A DNA stretch of 64,000 nucleotides from Lelliottia sp. WAP21 (GTDB lineage: Bacteria; Pseudomonadota; Gammaproteobacteria; Enterobacterales; Enterobacteriaceae): contig NZ_JAIWPG020000015.1 of NCBI RefSeq assembly GCF_020532665.2, forward strand, positions 55,500 through 119,499, given 5' to 3'. Below the pieces are notes generated by a model. The model was not told where the DNA came from. It saw nothing but the letters and a program-made list of their open reading frames with translations, and did not search any database. Below, one piece after another: positions 35,301-44,771 of this stretch; position 1 is the first letter of the stretch, and each line of letters begins with the position of its first letter. The translations under genes and the position numbers were made by a program.

Positions 35301-36808
35301 TGGTGGCGTTGAACGGCGGCAAGGTGGTTAACGACGAGACGGGTATTATCAATATCAATGCCAGCTACGGCAAGCCGTTCTACATCGATAGCAGCAGTTC
35401 CATGGTTAACTACGGCACCATTTGTATTGGCGGCACTTGTCAGTCTGCACAGGCAGACGGCGGCACGTCCTCTTCTGTGAATTCTACTGGTTCTTATACT
35501 CTCTCCGGCTACGTCGTCGGCACCAGTGCGAACGGCAGCGCCGGACAGTTAACGGTGAACAACGCCAGCCTGAACGGTGTGGCTATCAACACCGGCTTTA
35601 CCGCGGGCACTGCCGATACCACCGTGACGTTCGATAATGTGGTGGAGGGCGGCAACCTCACCAACGCCGAGGCTATCCAGTCCACCAGCGTGGTGTGGAA
35701 CGCCCAAGGTACCACCGATGCCAGTGGCAACGTGGATGTCACCATGACCAAAAACGCCTACACCGACGTGGTGACGGACGATTCGGTCAGCGATGTGGCG
35801 CAGGCGCTGGACGCGGGCTACACCAACAACGAGCTGTACACCAGCCTCAACCTGGGCACCACCTCCGAACTGAACAGCGCCCTGAAGCAGATCAGCGGTA
35901 GCCAGGCGACCACGGTGTTCCGCGAAGCCCGCGTGTTAAGCAACCGCTTTAACATGCTGGCGGATAACGCCCAGGCGCTCAGCAGCAACGGTCTGGCATT
36001 TAACGTGGTGGCAAAAGGCGACCCGCGTGCCGAGCTGGGTAACGACACCCAGTACGACATGCTGGCCCTGCGTCAGACGCTGGACCTGACGGACGCGCAG
36101 AGCCTGACAATGGAGTACGGTATCGCGCGTCTCGACGGCGACGGTTCCTCAAAAGCCGGGGATAACGGCGTCACCGGCGGTTACAGCCAGTTCTTCGGCC
36201 TGAAGCACCGCCTGGCGTTTGAAAACGGCGTGAGCTGGAACAACGCCCTGCGTTACGACGTGCACGACCTCGACAGCAGCCGCTCGGTGGCTTATGGCGA
36301 CGTGAACAAAGTGGCCGACTCCGACGCGCGTCAGCAGTACCTCGAGTTCCGCAGCGAAGGCGCGAAAACCTTTACGCTCTCTGAAGGCATGACCGTTACG
36401 CCGTATGCCGGCGTGAAGTTCCGTCACACCCTCGAGGATGGCTACCGCGAGCGCAGCGCGGGTGATTTTAACCTGACGATGAACGCAGGCAGCGAAACGG
36501 CGGTGGATTCTGTGGCGGGTCTGAAGCTGGACTATGCAGGTAAAAACGGCTGGAGCGCCAGTATGACACTGGAAGGTGGCCCGAACCTGAGCTACAGCAA
36601 GAGCCAGCGCACCGCTTCACTGCAGGGTGCGGCAGGCCAGCAGTTCAGCCTGGATGACGGGCAGAAAGGCGGCGGCGTGAACGGTCTGGCAACGGTGGGC
36701 GTTAAGTTCAGCAGCAATGATACCTCAATGCATCTGGATGCCTATCAGTGGAAAGAGGACGGTATCAGCGACAAGGGCTTGATGCTAAATTTCAAAAAAG
36801 CGTTCTGA
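32393..36808 (+). CDS. Autotransporter with beta-helix passenger, paralogue 1
   Basis: 1471 residues. Signal peptide 1-23 (cut after AYA), a segment with two Cys (34 and 53), a hydrophobic stretch (62-82), and a proline-rich hinge (95-146) come first. The passenger follows, with alternating 24- and 25-residue modules (about 290-560), each with a G-D/N turn and ending in GGxG or GAGSTG, which predict a right-handed beta-helix. The C-terminal 280 residues form the autotransporter barrel and end in MLNFKKAF, with the terminal Phe. The design recalls the BigA-like surface proteins of Salmonella, but I cannot confirm that. The likely function is adhesion or surface interaction. A paralogue follows downstream. 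Confidence 0.9.
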   Translation: MKKSILSVCIALALQSSALSAYAEESDLNSASTCPDNIASLSKDEQKKLSLKCQKDENNDDVLLWLGASVAAIASSVGIVVYNDHDPNHTSSDVTPPPPSPPGPPTPPAPPAPPEPPAPPSPPEPPTPPAPPSPPEPPTPPAPPEPDTRVTIFSNGVTLDRGKDTLKFDDIKLVDGTQLGEATLSYSGQDDQWQVTTPDGKTLAVSGWNVTDTNAAVIEGYQKDSNLYWKYDSRGYLILARDNTQIITGDNKTNTSDRGLEISGQKQIGAIISGDKNINTLSGDTHVSDGAVGIVISGDGTTNAISGRSTIDGAIGALISGNHTKTSIAGDIAVTGGGTGMVIDGDDTLVDNKGTTTVSGQGSTGSIINGNNTHATNEGTVTVSDGGTGAKINGDSATVDNIGNTTASGAGSTGLFVDGDNAVINSEGELDLSGGAIGARVEGNNATIVNTGKTRVNGAGSTGTLVNGDNATITQNGEMLVTGGANGIRTEGKNSHVINKGNTTVSDANSIGFLIEGEQNTYDNEGDIDVSLNSTGALINGDYTQANLNGNINVHTEKDSDGVYRGATGINVTGDNTTTVISGNVSMSSTFGSGDKVNYRDKLIGVTVRGSDNDIVLDGKIDITMNDQSDQRAQFMYLYGLNIQGDGNTAEITGGVNINYSIRPDDYISGVAGINIDGASTVTLSGKSNIYASAYKGASVTLANVQNRGTLILDESSTVNVDFESIPSSYYNNVAIMLASGKDSTIENKGSVNLKGATPLFRAKEGAHIINSGEVTATESQKNSAPVSLMEATETGSLIENSTGGNITLTSTLTPFSREGMYDYPLVWFGDTYYAMLAENGATVMNDEGATITLQGAGVYGVSASKGTAINAGNISLDGYKTTLDGNGTITDTRYWQPSSLYLTSSGMIAGSTDSGKGDATAINTGTITVNNAGFGMMALNGGSVINQGTITLNADADATGIDENQLVGMVALNGGKVVNDETGIININASYGKPFYIDSSSSMVNYGTICIGGTCQSAQADGGTSSSVNSTGSYTLSGYVVGTSANGSAGQLTVNNASLNGVAINTGFTAGTADTTVTFDNVVEGGNLTNAEAIQSTSVVWNAQGTTDASGNVDVTMTKNAYTDVVTDDSVSDVAQALDAGYTNNELYTSLNLGTTSELNSALKQISGSQATTVFREARVLSNRFNMLADNAQALSSNGLAFNVVAKGDPRAELGNDTQYDMLALRQTLDLTDAQSLTMEYGIARLDGDGSSKAGDNGVTGGYSQFFGLKHRLAFENGVSWNNALRYDVHDLDSSRSVAYGDVNKVADSDARQQYLEFRSEGAKTFTLSEGMTVTPYAGVKFRHTLEDGYRERSAGDFNLTMNAGSETAVDSVAGLKLDYAGKNGWSASMTLEGGPNLSYSKSQRTASLQGAAGQQFSLDDGQKGGGVNGLATVGVKFSSNDTSMHLDAYQWKEDGISDKGLMLNFKKAF
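32741..32812 (+). repeat. Tandem 36-bp repeats coding the proline-rich hinge
   Basis: Two 36-bp units starting at 32741 and 32777, with a partial third at 32813, encode PPSPPEPPTPPA. Such in-frame repeats can change in number by slippage and vary hinge length. Confidence 0.75.
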
Positions 36809-37310
36809 GAACACACCGGGGGCGCTGATGCACCCCCTTCTCGCCAGATGGCGCTTCCGCTTATCCGGCCTGCTACTCTCTCACTCTTATAAAGCCTGTG
36901 CCCGTATCCAGGCTTTAATCATTATTTATCATGATAACCCGACGTATTTCATTAAGGTGATATATCAATTATCCCCGACATTGATTCATGCAATCAATAA
37001 TGACTGCCCGTCCGGGGATGTCTATGTCACGACTTACAGAATAAAATTAATGATTAATTCTACAATCACAAACAAGGAAAACTTAATGCATACATGAAAT
37101 GCTTAAGCAAATCCCTACAACACCCTGTTCTGTCAGAATATTCACTTTTTCAAACAATAAATACACGCTATTAACCCCGCCCAGACCATCCGGCCCTGCC
37201 TTCCCTGACCTGTCCAATATAAATATAATAAATATAATTTTGACCCAATCACCTCTATTTCCATTAATCAGGGATCGTATTATTTTCCCTGTTACAAGGA
37301 CGTAAAAACA
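36809..37310. other. Gap between the autotransporter genes
   Basis: 502 bp without a supported gene. A GGGGG/CCCCC hairpin just after the stop (about 36817-36837) may terminate transcription. A REP-like segment (about 36845-36872, GATGGCGCTTCCGCTTATCCGG) follows, and then AT-rich sequence with the C/T-rich leader shared with the first copy. An 89-codon ORF at 36828 looks spurious. Confidence 0.5.
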
Positions 37311-40300
37311 ATGAAAAAGAACCTACTCTCTGTCTGTATTGCAATTGCGTTGCAGTCCAGCGCGCTGCCTGCCTTCGCTGAGGAGGCAGATATCAATGAT
37401 GCCTCAACGTGTCCGGAAAACATTGCCTCTTTAAGTCAGGAAGAGCAGAAGAAAGTCAGCCTGCAATGCAAGACGGACGACAACGATGACGCGTTACTCT
37501 GGATCGCCGGAGGCGCCGCAGCGATTGCCACGGGTGTGGCTGTCGCATTTCATGATGACAACGATTCCCACGGTTCGTCCTCCAGTACGCCAACGCCCCC
37601 CGATCCGGATGATGACGGCGGCGATACCCCTACTCCTCCGCCCGTTCCGGACGATGATGACACCCCCACGCCGCCTGAACCCGATACCGGCGTCACGACA
37701 TTCAGCAATGGTGTGGCGCTGGATAAAGGTCAGGAAACCCTCTCGTTTGACGATCTCAAACTGGTCGATGGAACGCACCTCGGCGAAGCCACGCTTAGTT
37801 ATTCAGAGCAGGATAAACAGTGGCAACTCACCACCCGCGAGGGGAAAACGCTGAATGTCACCGGCTGGAACGTCACTAATGACAACGCAGCCGTCATTGA
37901 AGGCACACAGCCAAACGGCCATTACTGGAAATATGACAGCCGGGGTTACCTGATTTTCGCCAGCAACAATACACAGGTTGTCACCGGTGACAGCACCACC
38001 AACACCAGCGATCGCGGGCTGGATATCAGCGGTGAAGAAGAGATCGGTGCGATTATCACCGGTGATAAAACGGTAAATACGCTTAGCGGTGACACTCACG
38101 TCAGCGATGGCGCGACGGGCATTGTGATCAGCGGCGATGGTACGACTAACACCATTTCCGGTAACTCCACCGTCGACGGTGCAACCGGGGCACTGATTTC
38201 CGGCGACAACACCAAAACCACCGTGTCCAGCGATGCCACCGTCACCGGCGGCGGTACCGGCATGATTATCGACGGCGATAACACCCTGCTGGATAACAAG
38301 GGTACCACCACCGTCAGCGGCGAAGGCTCAACCGGCTCCGTCATCAACGGTGACTGGACCCAGGTTATCAACGAAGGCCCGGTCACCGTCTCCGATGGCG
38401 GCACCGGGGCTAAAGTCAATGGTGACCACTCGATTGTCGATAACATCGGTGACACCACCGCCAGCGGTGCAGGCTCGGCAGCGCTGTCTATCGACGGCGA
38501 CTATGTGACGGTTATCAGCGATGGGGTGATGACTATTACCGATGGCGCAACAGGTGCCATTATCGACGGCGATAATGCCCGAATTGCGAATACCGGCAAT
38601 GCCAGCGTTGATGGCGCAGGGTCCATCGGGACGCTGATTAATGGCGATAATGCCACCTTAACACAGAACGGCAATATGCTGGTCACCGGTGGTGCATACG
38701 GCGTTCAGGTGAAAGGCAAAAACAGCCGGATCACCAATAAAGGGAAGACGACCGTTCGCGATGCTGGTTCCATCGGTTTTCTGATCGCAGGTAGCGAGAA
38801 TATTTACGACAACGAAGGGGATGTTGATGTCAGCCTGCTGGGTACGGGCGCACTGATTAGCGGCGATAACTCGCAGGTTACGCTGGATGGTAATATCAAC
38901 GTTCACGCCGAAAAAGACAGCAAGGGCGTTTATCGTGGGGCGACCGGGATCAATGTGACCGGCAACAACACCACCACGGAGATTGCCGGTAGCGTCAGTG
39001 TGAGTGGTAGATATGGCAATGGCGAGCAGGTCTCCTCCGAAGACAAACTTACCGGTGTGACAGTCAGCGGAACGGACAATGATATCGTTCTGGATGGCGA
39101 GCTGAATATGCTGGTGGATGACCAGACCAGCAACAGTGGCCAGCATCCGGATGTATACGGCCTGAGCATCCAGGGGGATGGCAATACCGCTAAAATTACG
39201 GGCGGTCTGGATATCGATTATGTGCTGACTCCCACCAGGGATGAAGTTTCAACCACAGGGATCAATATTAACGGTGCTAGCACGGTAACGCTGAGCGGGA
39301 AATCGACGATTAACATTGAGGCCGCCATGGGTACAAATGTGGCGCTCGCCAGCGTGATAAACCGTGGCACACTTATCCTGGATGAAAATTCTGAGGTCGA
39401 TGTTAATTTCACAAACAATACCAACAGTGACTACTACGATTCTGCCATCCTGCGGGCATCGGGCGAAGGTTCAACAATTGAAAACAGAGGCTCGGTTGTT
39501 ATTAATGGTGCAACGCCCCTGTTCCGTGCCGAAAATGGCGCTCATATTACCAATAGCGGCGAGATAACGGGCTTCGAGAAACAAGGGGGGAGTGTCCCTT
39601 TCGCCCTTATGGAAGCGAGTGATTCTGCTTCACTGATTGAAAATAGTGCGGGCGGGACTATCACGTTAACGTCCACGCTGACACCATCCGGTGGCGGAGG
39701 AATAAATAAATTCCCTCTGGCATGGTACAAAGAGACTTACTACGCCATGCTGGCTCATGATGGCGCAACCGTCGTGAACGATGAGGGCGCCACCATTATT
39801 TTACAAGGCGCTGGCGTTTACGGCGTTGCAGCCAGTACAGGCACCGCCATCAACGCGGGCGATATATATCTGGATGGTTTTAAAACCACGCTGGATGACG
39901 AGGGCAATATCACCGATACCAGCTACTGGCAACCCTCCCCTTTGTATCTCACCAGCGCGGGAATGATCGTGGGTTCCAGCAGCAATGGTGTTGGCAACGC
40001 CACTGCGACTAACACGGGTACCATTACGGTCAACAATGCTGGTTTCGGCATGATGGCGCTTAACGGCGGTACCGCCATCAACGAGGGCACCATTAACCTG
40101 ACGGCTGACGAAGGCCGCGAGCAGGAAGGTGAGAATCAACTGGTGGGGATGGTGGCGCTCAATGGCGGTACGGTAATTAACGACACCACGGGCACCATCA
40201 ATATCAAAGCTGACTACGGAAAGCCGTTTTATAGCGACAGCAGCAGCGTCGTGATTAACTACGGCAAAGTTTGTATTGACGGAGCGTGCCAGGACAGCGA

Positions 40301-43100
40301 TGTCTGGAACCCAAGGGATAACAACGTCTCTATGGTATCTGGCAATGGCGACATGATTACAGCAGCAGATGAAACACTCACCGATAAAAATGTCATCACC
40401 GATCCGGCAGCCACCGAAACCGTGTATGTCCGCAATGCGGGCACCGTGAGCGGCGGCATGGTTGCTGTCAAAAACCATGGTGATGTTACCAATGAAATCA
40501 CCGGTAATATCAGCAAAGTCACCATTGACGCGGGCGGTGTCTATACCAATGAGGGCACCACAGGAACGGTGAATATCATTGGCGAGTTTAACAATAGCGG
40601 CACCACGACAACGGTTTCGGTCGATGGCGGCGTGTTTAACAACACCGGCACCGTAACCGGGCTAACTGGCACGACGGTGGCAGGTTCAGTTATCAACAAC
40701 AGTGGTTCGATGGCATCGGTTGAGCAGTGGGCCAGTACCATGACCAACATCGGCCTTGTCACGGACTGGAACGGCGCTTCCAGCGGTGCAGTGCTCAATA
40801 ACGAAGCCGGAGGTGAAATTACGACTCTTGGTTTTGACGCAGCGGCGACGGTGAATAATGCCGGGAAAATCAGTAATGCATCCGTCGAAAAATCCGCCGT
40901 ACTGAATAATCAGGCTGGCGGTGAGATAAACACCCTTCATAACTGGGCTGGCACCCTGAATAACAGCGGAACGATTACGTCGTGGTATGGCGACTCCGCC
41001 AGTGGGGTGCTCAATAACGAAGCGGATGGCGTTATCGACCAAATCCACTTTACGGCAGCAGCAACCATAAACAACGCGGGAACCATTACGCAGGGTTCCG
41101 TGGATAAAAAAGGCACCTTTAACAACCTGGAAGGCGGCACCGTTACCCTGATTGATAACGGCCTGTGGTCCGGGCAGTTCAATAACTGGGGCACCGTGAA
41201 CAGCGATGCCGATATCGCCACCGGGGGGGATGGACACACGCTGTATAACGGCGATACCGGGGTGATTAATGGTCAGGTAACAACGTCAAAAAATAATGGC
41301 GGCAGTAAAGCCATTAACGACGGCACCATCAATATTGATAAAACCAACAACGTGGCGATGTCTGCCCACGGCAGCGCGAAGATGGTCAACAACGGCACCA
41401 TCAACGTCGGCACCAAAGGCACCACCCAGACTAATATGGTCGGGATGCAGTTAGAGTCGGACGCCAAAGCCGACGCGGTGATTGAAAATAACGGCACCAT
41501 CAATGTTTACGCCAGCAACTCTTACGCATTCAGCCAGTTAGGCAGCAACGGTCATATCGTCAATAACGGGACGGTCAATATTGACGACAGCGCGACAGGC
41601 TCCGGCTTTATCAAGCAGGATGGTAAAACCATTGAGGGCAGCGACGCAAATGGCGACGGGATTGCCGACGGTAATGAAGTGCATTACCTCGATTACACTC
41701 CGCCGACCGAGCCGGACATGACACCTCCGGCCCCTGCTCCGCAAACTGACGGCGGCACGTCATCGCCATCTGATGCTTCCGGCTCGTTCGACCTTTCCGG
41801 CTACGTGGTCGGCACCAATGCCGACGGCAGCGCCGGACAGTTAACGGTGAACAACGCCAGCCTGAACGGCGTGGGCATCAACACAGGCTTTACCGCCGGA
41901 ACGGCTGATACCACCGTGACGTTCGATAATGTGGTGGAAGGTGACAACCTCACCAACGCCGACGCTATTCAGTCCACCAGCGTAGTGTGGAACGCCCAGG
42001 GCACCACCGATGCCAGTGGCAACGTGGATGTCACTATGACCAAAAACGCCTACACCGACGTGGTGACGGACGATTCCGTCAGCGACGTGGCGCAGGCGCT
42101 GGACGCGGGCTACACCAACAACGAGCTCTACACCAGCCTCAACCTGGGCACCACCGCCGAACTGAACAGCGCCCTGAAGCAGATCAGCGGCAGCCAGGCG
42201 ACCACCGTGTTCCGCGAAGCCCGCGTGTTAAGCAACCGCTTTAACATGCTGGCGGATAACGCACAGGCGCTCAGCAGCAACGGTCTGGCATTTAACGTGG
42301 TGGCGAAAGGCGACCCACGCGCCGAACTCGGCAACGACACCCAGTACGACATGCTCGCCCTGCGTCAGACGCTGGACCTGACGGACGCGCAGAGCCTGAC
42401 AATGGAATACGGCATCGCCCGCCTGGACGGTGAGGGTTCCTCAAAAGCCGGGGATAACGGCGTGACCGGCGGCTACAGCCAGTTCTTCGGTCTGAAGCAC
42501 CGCCTGGCGTTTGAAAATGGCGTGAGCTGGAACAACGCCCTGCGTTACGACGTGCACGACCTCGAGAGCAGCCGCTCGGTGGCCTACGGCGACGTGAACA
42601 AGGTGGCCGACTCCGACGCGCGTCAGCAGTATCTTGAGTTCCGCAGCGAAGGGGCGAAAACCTTTACGCTCTCAGAAGGGATGACTGTCACCCCGTATGC
42701 CGGCGTGAAGTTCCGTCACACCCTCGAGGATGGCTACCGCGAGCGCAGCGCGGGTGATTTTAACCTGACGATGAACGCAGGCAGCGAAACGGCGGTGGAT
42801 TCTGTGGCGGGTCTGAAGCTGGACTATGCAGGTAAAAACGGCTGGAGCGCCAGTATGACACTGGAAGGTGGCCCGAACCTGAGCTACAGCAAGAGCCAGC
42901 GCACCGCTTCACTGCAGGGTGCGGCAGGCCAGCAGTTCAGCCTGGATGACGGGCAGAAAGGCGGCGGCGTGAACGGTCTGGCAACGGTGGGCGTTAAGTT
43001 CAGCAGCAATGATACCTCAATGCATCTGGATGCCTATCAGTGGAAAGAGGACGGTATCAGCGACAAGGGCTTGATGCTGAATTTCAGAAAAGCGTTCTGA
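37311..43100 (+). CDS. Autotransporter with beta-helix passenger, paralogue 2
   Basis: 1929 residues, same plan as its neighbour: signal peptide (1-23, cut after AFA), Cys pair, hydrophobic segment (about 62-80), a hinge that here is Asp/Pro/Thr-rich, alternating 24/25-residue passenger modules and the C-terminal barrel ending in MLNFRKAF. An extra 460 or so residues (coded at about 40290-41750) lie before the barrel linker, with repeats built around LNNEAGG, NNSGTI and similar motifs. The last 386 bp before the end of the gene are identical to paralogue 1. Probably a surface adhesin; the substrate is unknown. Confidence 0.9.
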   Translation: MKKNLLSVCIAIALQSSALPAFAEEADINDASTCPENIASLSQEEQKKVSLQCKTDDNDDALLWIAGGAAAIATGVAVAFHDDNDSHGSSSSTPTPPDPDDDGGDTPTPPPVPDDDDTPTPPEPDTGVTTFSNGVALDKGQETLSFDDLKLVDGTHLGEATLSYSEQDKQWQLTTREGKTLNVTGWNVTNDNAAVIEGTQPNGHYWKYDSRGYLIFASNNTQVVTGDSTTNTSDRGLDISGEEEIGAIITGDKTVNTLSGDTHVSDGATGIVISGDGTTNTISGNSTVDGATGALISGDNTKTTVSSDATVTGGGTGMIIDGDNTLLDNKGTTTVSGEGSTGSVINGDWTQVINEGPVTVSDGGTGAKVNGDHSIVDNIGDTTASGAGSAALSIDGDYVTVISDGVMTITDGATGAIIDGDNARIANTGNASVDGAGSIGTLINGDNATLTQNGNMLVTGGAYGVQVKGKNSRITNKGKTTVRDAGSIGFLIAGSENIYDNEGDVDVSLLGTGALISGDNSQVTLDGNINVHAEKDSKGVYRGATGINVTGNNTTTEIAGSVSVSGRYGNGEQVSSEDKLTGVTVSGTDNDIVLDGELNMLVDDQTSNSGQHPDVYGLSIQGDGNTAKITGGLDIDYVLTPTRDEVSTTGININGASTVTLSGKSTINIEAAMGTNVALASVINRGTLILDENSEVDVNFTNNTNSDYYDSAILRASGEGSTIENRGSVVINGATPLFRAENGAHITNSGEITGFEKQGGSVPFALMEASDSASLIENSAGGTITLTSTLTPSGGGGINKFPLAWYKETYYAMLAHDGATVVNDEGATIILQGAGVYGVAASTGTAINAGDIYLDGFKTTLDDEGNITDTSYWQPSPLYLTSAGMIVGSSSNGVGNATATNTGTITVNNAGFGMMALNGGTAINEGTINLTADEGREQEGENQLVGMVALNGGTVINDTTGTINIKADYGKPFYSDSSSVVINYGKVCIDGACQDSDVWNPRDNNVSMVSGNGDMITAADETLTDKNVITDPAATETVYVRNAGTVSGGMVAVKNHGDVTNEITGNISKVTIDAGGVYTNEGTTGTVNIIGEFNNSGTTTTVSVDGGVFNNTGTVTGLTGTTVAGSVINNSGSMASVEQWASTMTNIGLVTDWNGASSGAVLNNEAGGEITTLGFDAAATVNNAGKISNASVEKSAVLNNQAGGEINTLHNWAGTLNNSGTITSWYGDSASGVLNNEADGVIDQIHFTAAATINNAGTITQGSVDKKGTFNNLEGGTVTLIDNGLWSGQFNNWGTVNSDADIATGGDGHTLYNGDTGVINGQVTTSKNNGGSKAINDGTINIDKTNNVAMSAHGSAKMVNNGTINVGTKGTTQTNMVGMQLESDAKADAVIENNGTINVYASNSYAFSQLGSNGHIVNNGTVNIDDSATGSGFIKQDGKTIEGSDANGDGIADGNEVHYLDYTPPTEPDMTPPAPAPQTDGGTSSPSDASGSFDLSGYVVGTNADGSAGQLTVNNASLNGVGINTGFTAGTADTTVTFDNVVEGDNLTNADAIQSTSVVWNAQGTTDASGNVDVTMTKNAYTDVVTDDSVSDVAQALDAGYTNNELYTSLNLGTTAELNSALKQISGSQATTVFREARVLSNRFNMLADNAQALSSNGLAFNVVAKGDPRAELGNDTQYDMLALRQTLDLTDAQSLTMEYGIARLDGEGSSKAGDNGVTGGYSQFFGLKHRLAFENGVSWNNALRYDVHDLESSRSVAYGDVNKVADSDARQQYLEFRSEGAKTFTLSEGMTVTPYAGVKFRHTLEDGYRERSAGDFNLTMNAGSETAVDSVAGLKLDYAGKNGWSASMTLEGGPNLSYSKSQRTASLQGAAGQQFSLDDGQKGGGVNGLATVGVKFSSNDTSMHLDAYQWKEDGISDKGLMLNFRKAF

Positions 43101-43194
43101 GAACACACCGGGGCGCTGATGCGCCCCCCTTCAAACCGGAGGGCGCTGCGCGTATCCGGCCTACCGATACCTTCTGCTGCTGAACCCGTTCCCC
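43101..43194. repeat. REP-like sequence after the second autotransporter
   Basis: GGAGGGCGCTGCGCGTATCC followed by GGCCTAC (about 43138-43164) is a REP-type palindromic element. The stop-proximal bases repeat those after the first autotransporter. Confidence 0.5.
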
Positions 43195-44130
43195 CTAAAG
43201 CTGCCCGTTGCTATTGCGTTGCACATTGATAGGTACGGGCATTCCTGAACGGCGGGTGAAAGCGGCACTGACCACCGAGGCATCCACGTCCGCGCCCTGC
43301 GTCATGGCACGCAATGCTGGCGTGATGGGCAACGGCACCTTCTTGTCGGATTCATATTCCGCACGATTGCGGGATAAGGGTTCGTGGACTTCCAGCCAGC
43401 GCGATCCATCTGGCTCAACGGTCGCTTTTAAGGGCTGATCAATCATCTGAACCCGCGTGCCCACCGGGACATTATCGAACAGGTATTTAATATCGTCCTT
43501 GCGCAGGCGGATACAGCCCTGACTGACGCGCAGGCCAATACCGAAATTGGCATTTGTGCCGTGGATTGCGTACAGCTTGCCAATATAAATCGCGTAGAGC
43601 CCCATCGGGTTATCTTCCCCTGGCGGAACAAACGCCGGTAAGGTTTTACCCTCTTTGGCATATTCACGTCGGGTATTGGCCGTCGGCGTCCAGGCCGGAG
43701 CCTCCTGTTTGCGCTCCACTTTCGTGACCCAGTTACGCGGCGTTTCTCGCCCGGCCTGCCCGATACCAATCGGCAGGATTTCAACGGTATTGCTGCCTTC
43801 CGGATAGTAGTAAAGCCGCATCTCAGCAACGTTAATGACAATCCCCTGACGGACGGTATCCGGCAGAATCAGCTGTTGCGGAATGATCAACTGCGTACCG
43901 GCTTTCGGCAGGAAAGGGTCGACGCCGGGATTGGCTTCGAGCATATTGCTAAACCCTTGCCCGTACTGAGCGGCAAAAAATTCCAGCGGCTCGGTATTGC
44001 CTTCGGGTACCGTCACCGTGACAGGTGCGCCAACCAGCCGGCTCCCCTCAGGAGGAAGCGGGTACGTCACCGCAAGGGCGCTCTGGGTTAGCGCGACCAG
44101 CACGAAGGCCAGCGAAGTTAAACGAATCAT
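43195..44130 (-). CDS. ldtA: L,D-transpeptidase LdtA (ErfK)
   Basis: 311 residues (310 in E. coli). Signal peptide 1-20, a LysM-like domain (about 38-85) and a YkuD catalytic domain (about 97-235) with HGTN (190-193) and the active Cys206 in SQGCIRLR. The enzyme attaches Braun lipoprotein to peptidoglycan in the periplasm. Same strand as yeeX, yeeA, sbmC and dacD, but separated from yeeX by a terminator. Confidence 0.96.
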   Translation of the reverse strand: MIRLTSLAFVLVALTQSALAVTYPLPPEGSRLVGAPVTVTVPEGNTEPLEFFAAQYGQGFSNMLEANPGVDPFLPKAGTQLIIPQQLILPDTVRQGIVINVAEMRLYYYPEGSNTVEILPIGIGQAGRETPRNWVTKVERKQEAPAWTPTANTRREYAKEGKTLPAFVPPGEDNPMGLYAIYIGKLYAIHGTNANFGIGLRVSQGCIRLRKDDIKYLFDNVPVGTRVQMIDQPLKATVEPDGSRWLEVHEPLSRNRAEYESDKKVPLPITPALRAMTQGADVDASVVSAAFTRRSGMPVPINVQRNSNGQL

Positions 44131-44217
44131 AATGTCCCTGTTATGTGATACGACGTCGATAGGCTAAATATAACCCTTTATATAAGATTCGCCTTAACGA
44201 AACGGCTTCCTGCACCC

Positions 44218-44252
44218 ACAAAAAAGGCCCTCTGTCGCCAGAGAGCCTTTTT
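44218..44252 (-). terminator. Terminator after yeeX
   Basis: GGCTCTCTGGCGACAGAGGG forms a hairpin flanked by A- and T-runs (minus strand), 17 bp after the yeeX stop. Confidence 0.88.
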
Positions 44253-44268
44253 TCAAAACGCGGACGGA

Positions 44269-44604
44269 TTATTCGCTTTTTGCTTCGCCGTTTTTGATCT
44301 CACCCATCACTTTCAGCTTTTTGGAGATGTCGCGACGTTCTTTTGACAGCTCAGCATTTTTGATGATGTAGTCGTCAACACGGTCTTCATAATCGCTTTT
44401 CATGCTGGCAATAATGCCCTGAATTGCTTCGACGCTCATGCCTGGCTTGATGTAATCGCTCAGGTTGTCGAGCAGCAGAACACGTTTCTGGTTGTCACGG
44501 ATCTTCTTCTCCACGTCCTGAATTTCACGCTGCAGTTTGTTTTTGCGGCGGAACAGGCGGACGAACTCCAGAACATCCTGGAACGAAGGCTTGGTAGTTT
44601 CCAT
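44269..44604 (-). CDS. yeeX: DUF496 family protein YeeX
   Basis: 111 residues, highly charged, almost wholly helical coiled coil, closely matching E. coli YeeX in length and in [21 protein letters not shown]. The function is not known. It has its own promoter region upstream (44605-44771) and terminator. Confidence 0.95.
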   Translation of the reverse strand: METTKPSFQDVLEFVRLFRRKNKLQREIQDVEKKIRDNQKRVLLLDNLSDYIKPGMSVEAIQGIIASMKSDYEDRVDDYIIKNAELSKERRDISKKLKVMGEIKNGEAKSE

Positions 44605-44771
44605 TTTTATACCCCTGATAATGTGGATTCGGATTCGTTAAAGCAACCGTTGTGAAGATAACCTTACTTACAGCCGTTGCGAATGACAATGAGTATATCG
44701 TTTAAAGCTATCATAACCTCAAATGATGCTGAATCGAAGCAGCAGGCATCACATCGGGCAATAGCTGCGTT

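Noticed and set aside
36828..37097. 89-codon ORF between the autotransporters
   Set aside because: No ribosome site, starts within a REP-like element and runs into AT-rich sequence; no gene-like composition.
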